From positions 1 through 64,000 of the forward strand of contig NZ_JABSNO010000014.1 of assembly GCF_013294015.1 (NCBI RefSeq): a stretch of 64,000 nt of DNA. Reading direction: 5' to 3'. The first letter of the stretch is position 1. Every line of letters begins with the position of its first letter. Source of the stretch: Frigoriflavimonas asaccharolytica (GTDB taxonomy: Bacteria; Bacteroidota; Bacteroidia; Flavobacteriales; Weeksellaceae). The notes beneath the pieces are model-generated. The model searched no databases. It was not told where the DNA came from and worked only from the letters and a program-made list of their open reading frames with translations. Of the stretch, positions 26,469 through 34,862 are shown in pieces. The translations under genes were made by a program, and so were the position numbers.

Positions 26469-26750
26469 TTACAGATTTTTTAGTTCTTTTATGATGACCA
26501 ATTTTTTTTCATCAGAAAGTTCTACTTGCTTATGTGGATTTTCCTGATTAAATATTTTGCCAATTGCTTGATCTAAAAATTCGGAACGTTGCTCATAAGA
26601 ATGGCAAGTTTTGCACAATATTTTGTGCATTTTCAATTGCATTTCTTCTACTACACTCAAAGGAATACTCTCTTTTTTATCAATCAGCTCTGTTGTTTTT
26701 TTACAAGAGTTAATCAATATATTCATTACTAATATAATGGATTTTTTCAT
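26469..26750 (-). CDS. Small zinc-finger-like anti-sigma factor candidate
   Basis: This 93-residue protein follows the ECF sigma gene by 6 bp. The core NSCKKTTELIDKKESIPLSV, then HKILCKTCHSY, has the Cys...His...CxxC arrangement of zf-HC2-type anti-sigma proteins that accompany flavobacterial ECF sigma factors. The CKTCH string would otherwise suggest cytochrome c, but the length and context do not. The start is ambiguous. ATG 26750 adds a hydrophobic lead (KKSIILVMNILINSC) that looks like a lipoprotein signal, whereas ATG 26726 would give a plain cytosolic protein. A decayed relative is fused to a sigma remnant at 9497-9870. Confidence 0.65.
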   Translation of the reverse strand: MKKSIILVMNILINSCKKTTELIDKKESIPLSVVEEMQLKMHKILCKTCHSYEQRSEFLDQAIGKIFNQENPHKQVELSDEKKLVIIKELKNL

Positions 26751-26756
26751 TTCAAA

Positions 26757-27347
26757 TTAACTTTTTAGTGACCAATTTTTTTCTAAACAATCTTTTAGCA
26801 GCAGCTTTGCTCTATGTATGATCTGCCAATAATTAGACACCGTAATATCTAAATCCTGACAAATTTCCGCCGCTTTTTTGTCAGAATAATATTTAGATTG
26901 TATGGCAAAATTCCATTTCTCAGGAAGTTGGTCTATACAGTTTGAAAATACATGATTGAATTCTGGATTATCAAGTAATTTCGATTCATCATCCCAAATT
27001 GGACTAATTTCCATGGATTTCCAATGCTCCAATTCGTCAAAGAAACCATCTGACAAATGATTGGCAACATTTTCTGAAATCCTAAATTCGTGTTGATTTA
27101 CTTTGGCATTTTTTCGGTAAAAATCAATGATTTTATTATTTAAAATAGAAAACAACCAAGTTTTTGGCTGACTTTTGCCTTCAAAACTTTCTATTTTGTG
27201 AAAAGCAGAAAGGAAAGTATCTTGTACCAAATCTTCCGCAGTTACTTTGGAAGAGGTTTTATAAAATGCCCAAGAAAAGAGATCATCACCGAAATCATTC
27301 ACCCAAATTTCAAAGGTTTTATGAGCATTTTCTTTATTAATTTTCAT
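26757..27347 (-). CDS. ECF-type RNA polymerase sigma factor
   Basis: This is a 196-residue sigma-70-family factor with only regions 2 and 4. Region 2 includes AEDLVQDTFLSAFHKIESFE followed by PKTWLFSILNNKIIDFYRK (core binding and -10 recognition). Region 4, near residues 140-190, holds QSKYYSDKKAAEICQDLDIT and the recognition helix VSNYWQIIHRAKLLLKDCLEK. It sits 3 bp after the GT-C gene and 6 bp before the anti-sigma candidate, with a DUF547 gene next. The target genes and inducing signal are unknown. A dead paralogue exists at 9.5 kb. Confidence 0.9.
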   Translation of the reverse strand: MKINKENAHKTFEIWVNDFGDDLFSWAFYKTSSKVTAEDLVQDTFLSAFHKIESFEGKSQPKTWLFSILNNKIIDFYRKNAKVNQHEFRISENVANHLSDGFFDELEHWKSMEISPIWDDESKLLDNPEFNHVFSNCIDQLPEKWNFAIQSKYYSDKKAAEICQDLDITVSNYWQIIHRAKLLLKDCLEKNWSLKS

Positions 27348-27350
27348 TTA

Positions 27351-28694
27351 TTAATTTCTTACAGCAAAAATAGCATTTATTTTACGCCTTAAAAGTGGAC
27401 TGATCTCCCATAAAATATAAATAAGTACAACTGAATATTCTAAAAATATTAACCAATAATTTTCTTTGAAAATAGCAGTAGCGTAAGCACTATAACTTAG
27501 AATTGCAGTTAGACTCCAAATAATCGGAAACTTATATTTGGTAAAAATTCCAAGCAAAACTAAATTAATAATATACCAAGGATGAACTGTGGTAGAAGTT
27601 AAAAAATAGATCGTTAAAACAACTAAAATGCTTTGAAGTAAGTCTAAAGTGGTTTTATTTTTAGTGAAGAAAGTTCGATATAAAATATACAATACCATCA
27701 AGATCGGGATAATTTTTCCTGTGGTTTGAATGATATTATAGCCCGTGAAATAAAAACCTATTTCTCTTAAAATATAATAAAAACTGGCATTAAATTCAAA
27801 ATTAGTAAACCATAAACCGATGGTTTTGGAATAATTTTCTATAAGCGTTTGTGAAAAGAATGGTGCAAAAAACAATAAATTGATTCCTAAAATTATTCCA
27901 TAGAAAGCTATACTTTTTTTCCACGCTAATTTTTGAAAAAACAGAGGTAACAAGAGTAAAGGCAATAGCTTTGTAGAAATAGACAGTGCCAAAATTACCG
28001 CTGCAAATTTCCATTTTTTTTGATGCAATAAATACATACTCCACACAAAAAAGAAGAGCATAACGCCTTCGAAATGCAGGTTTCCAGTCAGTTCTATAAT
28101 CACTAATGGGTTTAAAATATACCAGAAAATTCGGTTTTTATTTAAGCCTAAATTGGTTAATAATTTAGCACCAAAATAAAGCGTTCCTAAATCAGCCAAA
28201 ATAATTATTACTCTTAAAATAATTACAGATCCAATAATAGAATTTTTGCCAAAAAAGCCGGCAATCGTAAAGAATAATTGATTGATGGGTGGATAATTGG
28301 AATAATGAGAAGCACTTAAATTTCCCATTTTTTGAACTAAATAATTTGCTTGAGATAATTTAAAGTCGGGATCAGAAATTAAATCATTTGGCAAATGAAT
28401 GTATGGATTTAAACCTTCTACGATTAATCTTCCATCCCAAATAAAGCGGTAAAAATCTTGGGATAAATTGGGTAAACTGAAGAGAAAAATCAATCTCAAA
28501 ACGATTGAAATGATTGCTAAATTTTTAAAACTAAATTCTTTACTTTGAATTAATTTGAAAGTGAAAAAAAATAATAAACCAAAGGAAATTATTAAAAATA
28601 AAAAATCTGTTCTTTCTAAAAAATAGGCAATAGCCACGTAAAAGATGGCTAGAGATAATAAGGAAATGTATTTTCTAAAATAGCTAAATATCAT
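27351..28694 (-). CDS. GT-C-fold membrane glycosyltransferase (mannosyltransferase-like)
   Basis: This 447-residue protein has about 11-12 membrane helices. The first large periplasmic loop carries the acidic signature LSQDFYRFIWDGRLIVEGLN (about residues 78-97), as in polyprenol-phosphate-mannose-dependent and DUF2029-like enzymes. It is followed by NPYIHLP and a YPPINQLFFTIAGFFG loop. It would transfer a sugar from a polyprenyl-phosphate donor on the periplasmic face, consistent with the dolichol-phosphate-mannose-synthase-like gene at 30819. It begins 5 bp after mazF and is followed within 3 bp by the sigma gene. Donor and acceptor are inferred. Confidence 0.75.
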   Translation of the reverse strand: MIFSYFRKYISLLSLAIFYVAIAYFLERTDFLFLIISFGLLFFFTFKLIQSKEFSFKNLAIISIVLRLIFLFSLPNLSQDFYRFIWDGRLIVEGLNPYIHLPNDLISDPDFKLSQANYLVQKMGNLSASHYSNYPPINQLFFTIAGFFGKNSIIGSVIILRVIIILADLGTLYFGAKLLTNLGLNKNRIFWYILNPLVIIELTGNLHFEGVMLFFFVWSMYLLHQKKWKFAAVILALSISTKLLPLLLLPLFFQKLAWKKSIAFYGIILGINLLFFAPFFSQTLIENYSKTIGLWFTNFEFNASFYYILREIGFYFTGYNIIQTTGKIIPILMVLYILYRTFFTKNKTTLDLLQSILVVLTIYFLTSTTVHPWYIINLVLLGIFTKYKFPIIWSLTAILSYSAYATAIFKENYWLIFLEYSVVLIYILWEISPLLRRKINAIFAVRN

Positions 28695-28699
28695 AGAAT

Positions 28700-29023
28700 T
28701 TAATCTACAAAAGTTTCTTTTAAAATATCTTTAAGCATCGTAATTTCTCTCTTACTTAATATGCCCAAAACTTTTAAAATGCGTTTTTTGTCAACCGTTT
28801 TTATTTGATCTATTGCAATCATTCCTTTTTTATCATTGTGATTTACAGGAATTCTAGAAGGATATTTATTTAAATTCGTGGTCATGGGAACAATTACAAT
28901 TGTTTTAAGATGCCTGTTCATTTCGTTTGGCGAAACAATTACGCACGGTCTTGTTTTCTGAATCTCGCTCCCTATCGCAGGATCGAGATTTACAAGAACT
29001 ATAGAATATTGTATTAATTCCAT
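28700..29023 (-). CDS. mazF: MazF/PemK-type mRNA interferase toxin
   Basis: This 107-residue toxin of the MazF family consists of endoribonucleases that cut mRNA at short motifs. Family hallmarks are the N-terminal SIVLVNLDPAIGSEIQKTRP (basic catalytic loop), CVIVSPNEMN, VIVPMTTN and GMIAIDQIKTVDKKRI. It overlaps the antitoxin gene by 10 bp, the usual coupled arrangement. The module sits inside a run of glycan-biosynthesis genes, 5 bp ahead of the GT-C gene, so the toxin promoter may also drive that gene. Cleavage specificity is not predictable. Confidence 0.92.
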   Translation of the reverse strand: MELIQYSIVLVNLDPAIGSEIQKTRPCVIVSPNEMNRHLKTIVIVPMTTNLNKYPSRIPVNHNDKKGMIAIDQIKTVDKKRILKVLGILSKREITMLKDILKETFVD

Positions 29024-29259
29024 TCCTCGAAATTTTCATCTTCAAAAACATCCTCGATCATCAAATTATCATCTTCTTCTAGGCTCATTTTTTCAAATGC
29101 AGCTTCCCAATTTTGCCTTGGTGAATGAATTGGTTTCAAAACAATTTGATCATTTTCTAGAATTACTTCTACTTTATCTTTAATATTATATTTATCTAGA
29201 ATAGTTTTACTTAAACGTAAACCTTTAGAATTACCAATTTTTATGATTGAAGTTTCCAT
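29014..29259 (-). CDS. mazE: MazE-type AbrB-fold antitoxin
   Basis: This 81-residue antitoxin has an N-terminal swapped-hairpin DNA-binding domain (SIIKIGNSKGLRLSKTILDK, then KVEVILENDQIVLKPI). The acidic C-terminal tail (KMSLEEDDNLMIEDVFEDEN) would bind MazF. It is upstream of and overlaps the toxin. MazE-MazF complexes usually repress their own promoter; the candidate box is at 29311-29318. Confidence 0.9.
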   Translation of the reverse strand: METSIIKIGNSKGLRLSKTILDKYNIKDKVEVILENDQIVLKPIHSPRQNWEAAFEKMSLEEDDNLMIEDVFEDENFEEWN

Positions 29260-29310
29260 ATAACTTTGATTTAATTGTTATTACAAAGTAAGCACATTAT
29301 TTATTATATA

Positions 29311-29318
29311 CAAAATTA
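29311..29318 (-). promoter_or_regulatory. Candidate -7 box for mazEF
   Basis: TAATTTTG on the minus strand fits TAnnTTTG, about 50 bp before the mazE start. Confidence 0.35.
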
Positions 29319-29336
29319 AATTCTATAAATTTATTG

Positions 29337-30818
29337 TCATTTCGTAACCTGTAAAGATTTTATAAAAACAAACCCAAAACCTATAAATAACATCACATGA
29401 AATGGCATTAATCCGAAATCATTTAAATGAAAACCGCTAAAAATTCCGAAAAGAAAATAGAGGGTTAAAATACCTTCTATAATTACATTTTTCGATACTT
29501 TTTTTGAAATATAAGTATTTTGTTTCCACTTGTCTTTTAAGCTTTCTATATTGAATTTCGGTGTGCGGATGAAATCACTTTTTTTACCAAGAAGTCCTTC
29601 TAAAACCGCAATACTATTATGAAAAGAAAAACCCATCGCGATGGTGTAAAACGTAAAAAACAAACCAATATATTTTAAGAAATTTTTAAAACCTCCGCCT
29701 TGAATACTTTTGAAAGTGAACCAATAATTAATGAAAAATATAACAGAAGTAAGCACGAAAAATATCAACACATTAAACAAAAGTGCTAAGTCTACAAAAC
29801 TATTTTTCACGAATAAAACGGGAACGCTTAAAATAGCCATTAAAAAAATAATGAGAAACAAAGAGCTGTTGAGCAAATGTAAAATGCCGTGGGCTTTCGT
29901 TTTCATTGGGACATTTTTGGAAGTTAGAACACGCCAACTCATTTTGCGGAAATTTTCTGCACCGCCTTTATTCCATCGAAACTGCTGAGATCGCGCTGCA
30001 CTTATGATTACTGGCAATTCTGCGGGCGTCACCACATCAACCAAATATTTGAATTTCCAATTTTTTAATTGTGCTCGGTAACTTAAATCCAAATCTTCTG
30101 TGAGGGTATCACTTTGCCAATTTCCAGCATCAAGAATACATTCTTTCCGCCAAATTCCCGCTGTTCCATTAAAATTAATGAAATGTTTTTGCGAATTCCT
30201 ACCAACTTGTTCTAAGGTGAAATGAGCATCCAAGGCAAATGCTTGAATTTTGGTTAAAATTGAAAAATTTCTGTTCGTATGTCCCCATCTTGTCTGCACA
30301 ACGCCAATTTTGTCATCCTTAAAATAAGGGATGGTTAGATACAACCAATCTTCTTGCGGTAAAAAATCTGCATCAAAAATCGCAATAAATTCACCTTTTG
30401 CTATTTCCAAACCTTCTTTTAAAGCACCAGCTTTGAAGCCAGTTCTAATTTTTCGGGTGATGTGTTTTATATCTAAACCAGATGTTTGCAAATCATTGAT
30501 GATGTTTTTAGTTTCAAAAACACTTTCATCTGTGCTATCATCTAGAACTTGAATTTCCAATTTTTCCCTTGGATAATTTAATTTAGAAATGGATAAAAGT
30601 AATCTTTCCATCACATATTTTTCATTAAAAATAGGCAGTTGAATGGTTACGATCGGAATCTCATTCGCATTTTTAAAATCAAATTTTGGGGAATGGTCGG
30701 TTTGATTTTTACTTTTCAAAAAATTAATCAGCAAATTGAGTTGCGCCAAACTATAAATGAAAAGCAGTAGAATGCAAAAACTGTAAAGAAAAACGAGGAT
30801 GTAAGAAAGTACGAGCAT
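29337..30818 (-). CDS. Processive-type membrane glycosyltransferase family 2
   Basis: This 493-residue protein has one or two N-terminal helices, a cytosolic GT2 domain and about four C-terminal helices. Motifs in order are VTIQLPIFNEKYVMERLL, LDDSTDE, the metal-binding AIFDADFLP (about residue 140), LTEDLDL (catalytic Asp) and the acceptor-channel Q-x-x-R-W in RSQQFRWNKG. This layout is shared with ceramide glucosyltransferase- and cellulose-synthase-like enzymes of Bacteroidota. It abuts the dolichol-phosphate-type GT2 gene with no gap. It probably glycosylates a lipid at the inner membrane. Confidence 0.85.
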   Translation of the reverse strand: MLVLSYILVFLYSFCILLLFIYSLAQLNLLINFLKSKNQTDHSPKFDFKNANEIPIVTIQLPIFNEKYVMERLLLSISKLNYPREKLEIQVLDDSTDESVFETKNIINDLQTSGLDIKHITRKIRTGFKAGALKEGLEIAKGEFIAIFDADFLPQEDWLYLTIPYFKDDKIGVVQTRWGHTNRNFSILTKIQAFALDAHFTLEQVGRNSQKHFINFNGTAGIWRKECILDAGNWQSDTLTEDLDLSYRAQLKNWKFKYLVDVVTPAELPVIISAARSQQFRWNKGGAENFRKMSWRVLTSKNVPMKTKAHGILHLLNSSLFLIIFLMAILSVPVLFVKNSFVDLALLFNVLIFFVLTSVIFFINYWFTFKSIQGGGFKNFLKYIGLFFTFYTIAMGFSFHNSIAVLEGLLGKKSDFIRTPKFNIESLKDKWKQNTYISKKVSKNVIIEGILTLYFLFGIFSGFHLNDFGLMPFHVMLFIGFGFVFIKSLQVTK

Positions 30819-31508
30819 TTATTTAAAACTATATTTAAAAATCCAACCTATAATTTTTATTCCAGCCATTACAGTACCTTTTACCGTTCCAGAAACTTTG
30901 GAAACGCCGATTCTATTGCGGTAATTTACAGGAATTTCCATGTAGCTTAATTTTTGTTTTAGTACTTTTAATTGCATTTCTACAGTCCAACCATAGGTTT
31001 TATCTTGCATTTCTAAACCCAAAAGCTTTTCATATCTAATCGCGCGAAATGGTCCTAAATCTGTAAAAGTGGATTTAAAAAATAATTTCATTAAAAAAGT
31101 AGCCAGCCAATTTCCAAAGATTTGTTGCGGCGTCATAGATCCATTTTCTCTTAATTCTGAAACTCTTGCTCCTAAAACAAAATCGGTTTCTCCATTTATA
31201 ATAGGCTCAACAAGTTTCGTTAATTCCTCTGGAAAATCTGAATAATCACCGTCCAAAAATACAATAATATCTGGTTTTATTTCTTGTTTAGCAATATAGT
31301 CCATACCTTTTAAACAGGCATAACCGTAACCTTTTCTATTTTCAGAAAGTACCGTTGCGCCATTTTCTTTGGCTACTTCTTCAGTATTATCCGTAGAATT
31401 ATTGCTAATGACTATTATTTCCGAAACTATTTTCGGAATATCTTGAATGACTTTCCCGATAGATTTTTCTTCGTTAAAGGCAGGTATTATTACTTTTATA
31501 TGGTGCAT
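30819..31508 (-). CDS. Dolichol-phosphate-mannose-synthase-like GT2
   Basis: This 229-residue GT2 has the N-terminal VIIPAFNEEKSIGKVI, SNNSTDNTEEVAKENGA, the DxD-type FLDGDYSDFPEEL and the acceptor region KTYGWTVEMQLKVLK. No membrane helix is evident beyond a short hydrophobic end. Enzymes of this type load mannose, glucose or a related sugar onto polyprenyl phosphate, supplying GT-C enzymes such as the one at 27351. The stop is directly followed by the processive GT2 start. Confidence 0.85.
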   Translation of the reverse strand: MHHIKVIIPAFNEEKSIGKVIQDIPKIVSEIIVISNNSTDNTEEVAKENGATVLSENRKGYGYACLKGMDYIAKQEIKPDIIVFLDGDYSDFPEELTKLVEPIINGETDFVLGARVSELRENGSMTPQQIFGNWLATFLMKLFFKSTFTDLGPFRAIRYEKLLGLEMQDKTYGWTVEMQLKVLKQKLSYMEIPVNYRNRIGVSKVSGTVKGTVMAGIKIIGWIFKYSFK

Positions 31509-31546
31509 ATCTTTCTTCGTCGTCTTGTGATAAATGAGTGAAAAAT

Positions 31547-31933
31547 TTAATTATCTCTTTTAAAATCAGCAATTGTAGTCCAAGTTTTCACTTTTCTATT
31601 ATCAATATATTTTTCTGCTTTTAGAATATTTCCACCGGAATATATAATGGTTAATCCGTTTAGTTTATCATTTTTAAATTCACATTTTTTGGTAATATTT
31701 TCTTTGGAATCGTAAAATACCCACCATTTAATTTTTTTGTTATTTTTATAATGTCCTTCACTTTTTTTGCTACCATTTTCATAGTATGTGAACCAATAAT
31801 TACTTTTCATACCATCAATTAGCCAACCTTCTTCTTTCATATTTCCGTTTTCATAGTAGGTTTTACTGTAGATTTCCCCCACATTATGCAGCAAAGAAAA
31901 AATAGGCAGAAGTAAAATTAAAAGAAATTTCAT
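31547..31933 (-). CDS. MORN-repeat (YwqK-like) secreted protein
   Basis: This 128-residue protein has a short signal peptide and then about four MORN-type repeats built on YYENG-x-x-x-x-x-G (for example YYENGNMKEEG and YYENGSKKSEGHYKN). Such beta-hairpin repeats are common in Bacteroidota secreted or periplasmic proteins; some are labelled as immunity or antitoxin components without proof. It lies between the GT2 genes and the 4Fe-4S protein, with 6 bp to the latter. I cannot assign a function. Confidence 0.7.
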   Translation of the reverse strand: MKFLLILLLPIFSLLHNVGEIYSKTYYENGNMKEEGWLIDGMKSNYWFTYYENGSKKSEGHYKNNKKIKWWVFYDSKENITKKCEFKNDKLNGLTIIYSGGNILKAEKYIDNRKVKTWTTIADFKRDN

Positions 31934-31939
31934 TGTAAA

Positions 31940-33529
31940 TTATTTGTTGAGCAAATCAAGTAAATTAATATCGTTTCCTAATAAAATTTCATTAGAATTG
32001 ATTCTCCCCTCTTCTTTCCCATTCTCTAATTTTAAAACTCCTCGCGGACAAACTGCAGAGCAAACACCGCAACCAACGCAGGAAGAACGAACGATATTTT
32101 CGCCTTTTTGAGCGTAACTTCTTACATCAATTCCCATTTCACAATGCGTGGTACAATTTCCGCAAGAAATGCATTGTCCACCATTTGTGGTAATTCTAAA
32201 TTTTGAAAATAAACGTTGTTGCAACCCCAAAATTGCAGCCATCGGACAACCGAAACGGCACCAAACTCTGTTACCTAATATTGGATAAAATCCAACTCCC
32301 ACTACTCCACTAAACATAGAGCCAATCGCAAAACCATACCATGAACGTAGCGAATAGCTATCTAAAAATAATATATTTTGCTTATTTGAAAAGAAATTAA
32401 TTAAAAGGGAAATGATGATAATCGCAACCAAAGTGAGCATGGTATAAACTGCATCTTCATCCATATCTTTTCGCTTAAAAATATACAGCGCTCCAGTAAA
32501 AACAGTCAGGAAAATCACAATTCCATAGATAAATTGACTTCTTGTAATGATGCTTAAATCTGGATTATCAGAAAGGAAAGTGAAAACCACGGCAATAGTC
32601 ATTACAAAGGCAAAAACTAAAACCAAATGAATCATCCAACGTTCTATTTTCCAGGCAGTTTCTGTAGAACTAGAAAGGTGGCGAAAAGAATCTCCCGCAG
32701 TTTCAGCCAATCCACCACAACCGCAAACCCAAGAACAATACCATCTTTTACCATAGAAATAAGTGAGAATTGGGGAAATTATAAATATCATGGCGATGCC
32801 AAAAATCAACATAAATAGTCCCAAATTTCCACCATTGAGCATGCCTTTTAAATTCCAATCTTCGAAAAAATAGTAATTCAAAGGCCACATATTTTTGATG
32901 TCTTTCGAAAAATAAGGCAACTCTGGATTTAATTTGGTTAAAATTTCTGGAATTAAAAATGCAAAGCCCAATTGAAAAAATATCACCGAAATGGTACGAA
33001 CCAACTGATATTTATTATTCCTATACTTTAAAATGAATTTATAGCCCAAACCAAGAATTGCAACGGTATATAAAGTGCCATACAAAAACCATTGCGTTGC
33101 GGCATTTCCATTTAAAAAATAACTTAAAGGATCAAATAATGCTACAATTCCGGTGTTTGCATCTCCATTTTCCCCATAACCCAAATAAGCTGGAAACCAA
33201 TACAATACGACATAAAAAGCCGTTAATAATATTCCTATAATCCAAGCGATTGTTCCTCTATTCGTCAAGGAATTATGAAAAATGCCGTTGTTGGAAATTC
33301 CTGGCGGTTTGTTAAGATAAGTGCTTCTTGCGTAAATTACAATTCCGGCAAAGATGCTTGCAATCGAGATGGAAAGCCACAAGGTTTTATTCGGAAAATC
33401 GACATTAAAAAAGGCCAGCGTTAAAATAAATAAGCCCAAAAAACCAATACCCAAACCTAATTTTTGAAAGGTAGATAAATCATTATTTGCGTGAGCTGAA
33501 ACTGATAAATTTTGTGGAAGTTTGCTCAT
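31940..33529 (-). CDS. Polytopic 4Fe-4S membrane protein (NapH/CcoG/NosR-like)
   Basis: The protein is 529 residues with about 10-12 membrane helices. The cytosolic loops carry CSWVCGCGG, CRFGCPMAAILGLQQRL and two C-terminal ferredoxin cluster motifs, CISCGNCTTHC and CVGCGVCSAVCPRG. Proteins of this type pass electrons between quinol or a flavoprotein and membrane-bound acceptors. Its stop-start junction overlaps by one base with the upstream FAD oxidoreductase gene, so the two are probably an electron-transfer pair. Possible clients in the same run include the hydroxylase/desaturase-like protein at 37353. That link is inferred. Confidence 0.82.
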   Translation of the reverse strand: MSKLPQNLSVSAHANNDLSTFQKLGLGIGFLGLFILTLAFFNVDFPNKTLWLSISIASIFAGIVIYARSTYLNKPPGISNNGIFHNSLTNRGTIAWIIGILLTAFYVVLYWFPAYLGYGENGDANTGIVALFDPLSYFLNGNAATQWFLYGTLYTVAILGLGYKFILKYRNNKYQLVRTISVIFFQLGFAFLIPEILTKLNPELPYFSKDIKNMWPLNYYFFEDWNLKGMLNGGNLGLFMLIFGIAMIFIISPILTYFYGKRWYCSWVCGCGGLAETAGDSFRHLSSSTETAWKIERWMIHLVLVFAFVMTIAVVFTFLSDNPDLSIITRSQFIYGIVIFLTVFTGALYIFKRKDMDEDAVYTMLTLVAIIIISLLINFFSNKQNILFLDSYSLRSWYGFAIGSMFSGVVGVGFYPILGNRVWCRFGCPMAAILGLQQRLFSKFRITTNGGQCISCGNCTTHCEMGIDVRSYAQKGENIVRSSCVGCGVCSAVCPRGVLKLENGKEEGRINSNEILLGNDINLLDLLNK

Positions 33530-34824
33530 TATTGTATTTTTAATTCTGAAAATTGACTTTTAAATTGCGCTTGAATTTCTTGTTCGTAATGTTTGTAGAA
33601 TTCAGGATCAAAATTGGCTTTATTTAAATGCTGAATTACAAAATCCACTGATTTTTTTTCATTTAAAACTGCATCAAAAAACTCGTGTCGCATTCTAATT
33701 CCGAAAGTATTGATGCCTAAAAATTCTCGATTATTTTTATTAAATGAAATTCTAATAGCGATTTTACCAGCAGAATGTTCCCAATAAAATTGTTCTTCAT
33801 TTTCCTTTTTCTGTGCCCAAACCCAACCGTACGTTTGGTATTCTATATCCAAAAATTTCGCAGAATTAAACCAATTTCCAGGTTTATATTCCATGGGATT
33901 TCCTGTTAATGTTTGTGCTAAAGTTTCGCCCATCATTCTTCCGGTGTACCAAACTGCCTCAATATTTCTGCGCGAACCAATAGCTTCGTGTTGCTCTGCA
34001 CAATCTCCGATAGCGTAAATATCTTTGATGTTGGTTTCTAAAAATCGGTTTACTTTTACGCCTTTTCCTAGTTCAATTCCAGAAGTTTTAAGGAAATCTA
34101 TATTTGGGGAAACTCCCGCTGTTAAACCTACTATTTCACATTCTATCGTTTCACCTTTATCTGTAACTATGGCTTTTGCGTTACCGTTTTCATCAGATAA
34201 AATTTTATCCAAATTGGTTTCTAATCGCAAATCTATGTGATGTTCTATAATATGACGGTTGATCATTTCGCTTTCGCCAGATGGTAAAACGCCGCTCCAA
34301 AAACTTTTTTCTCTGACTAAAAACGTGACTGGAATATTTCTAGATCTTAACATTTCGGCTAATTCAATTCCAATTAATCCACCACCAACAATAACTGCTC
34401 GTTTACAATTTGGCGTTAGTTTTTCTAAATTTTCTAAATCTTGCTTAGAATATAAACCTAAAACGCCATTTAAATTTTCACCTTCCCAGCCAAATTTATT
34501 CGGCTTGGAACCTGTGGCAATAACTGATTTGTCATAATTAATGACGGAATTATCTTCTAATACTATGGATTTATCATTCGGTTTGACTTCTTTAACGAAG
34601 GCTTTTACTAAATCAATTTTGTTTTTCTTCCAAAAATGATTTTCATAAGGCTGCGTATGTTCAAATTTCATATGTCCCATGTACACGTACATCAAAGCAG
34701 TTCTGGAAAAGAAATAATCTGATTCTCCAGAAATTATGGTGATTTTTGCATCAGATTTTTTGCGAATATGGCGCGCCAAAGTTACCCCTGAAATTCCGTT
34801 GCCGATGATTACGATATGTTCCAT
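33529..34824 (-). CDS. FAD-dependent NAD(P)H oxidoreductase (class II pyridine nucleotide-disulfide family)
   Basis: This 431-residue flavoprotein has two Rossmann motifs, IIGNGISGVTLARHIR at the N-terminus for FAD and IVGGGLIGIELAEMLR near residue 150 for NAD(P)H. The second FAD motif is DIYAIGDCAE near residue 275. There is no CxxC active-site disulfide, so it is of the rubredoxin/ferredoxin-reductase or NirB-like type. The C-terminal domain (HEFFDAVLNEKKSVDFVIQH) is of the nitrite-reductase-associated type. It overlaps the 4Fe-4S membrane protein gene by one base (TAATG), and the predicted job is feeding NAD(P)H electrons to it. Confidence 0.85.
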   Translation of the reverse strand: MEHIVIIGNGISGVTLARHIRKKSDAKITIISGESDYFFSRTALMYVYMGHMKFEHTQPYENHFWKKNKIDLVKAFVKEVKPNDKSIVLEDNSVINYDKSVIATGSKPNKFGWEGENLNGVLGLYSKQDLENLEKLTPNCKRAVIVGGGLIGIELAEMLRSRNIPVTFLVREKSFWSGVLPSGESEMINRHIIEHHIDLRLETNLDKILSDENGNAKAIVTDKGETIECEIVGLTAGVSPNIDFLKTSGIELGKGVKVNRFLETNIKDIYAIGDCAEQHEAIGSRRNIEAVWYTGRMMGETLAQTLTGNPMEYKPGNWFNSAKFLDIEYQTYGWVWAQKKENEEQFYWEHSAGKIAIRISFNKNNREFLGINTFGIRMRHEFFDAVLNEKKSVDFVIQHLNKANFDPEFYKHYEQEIQAQFKSQFSELKIQ

Positions 34825-34862
34825 AGAATCTGAATTAATCTGTTAAGTTCTTAAAATGAAGT

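Noticed and set aside
26469-26750. Cytochrome c-type protein from the CxxCH string
   Set aside because: Too short after the motif, no Met ligand region, and context and decayed homologue indicate an anti-sigma protein.
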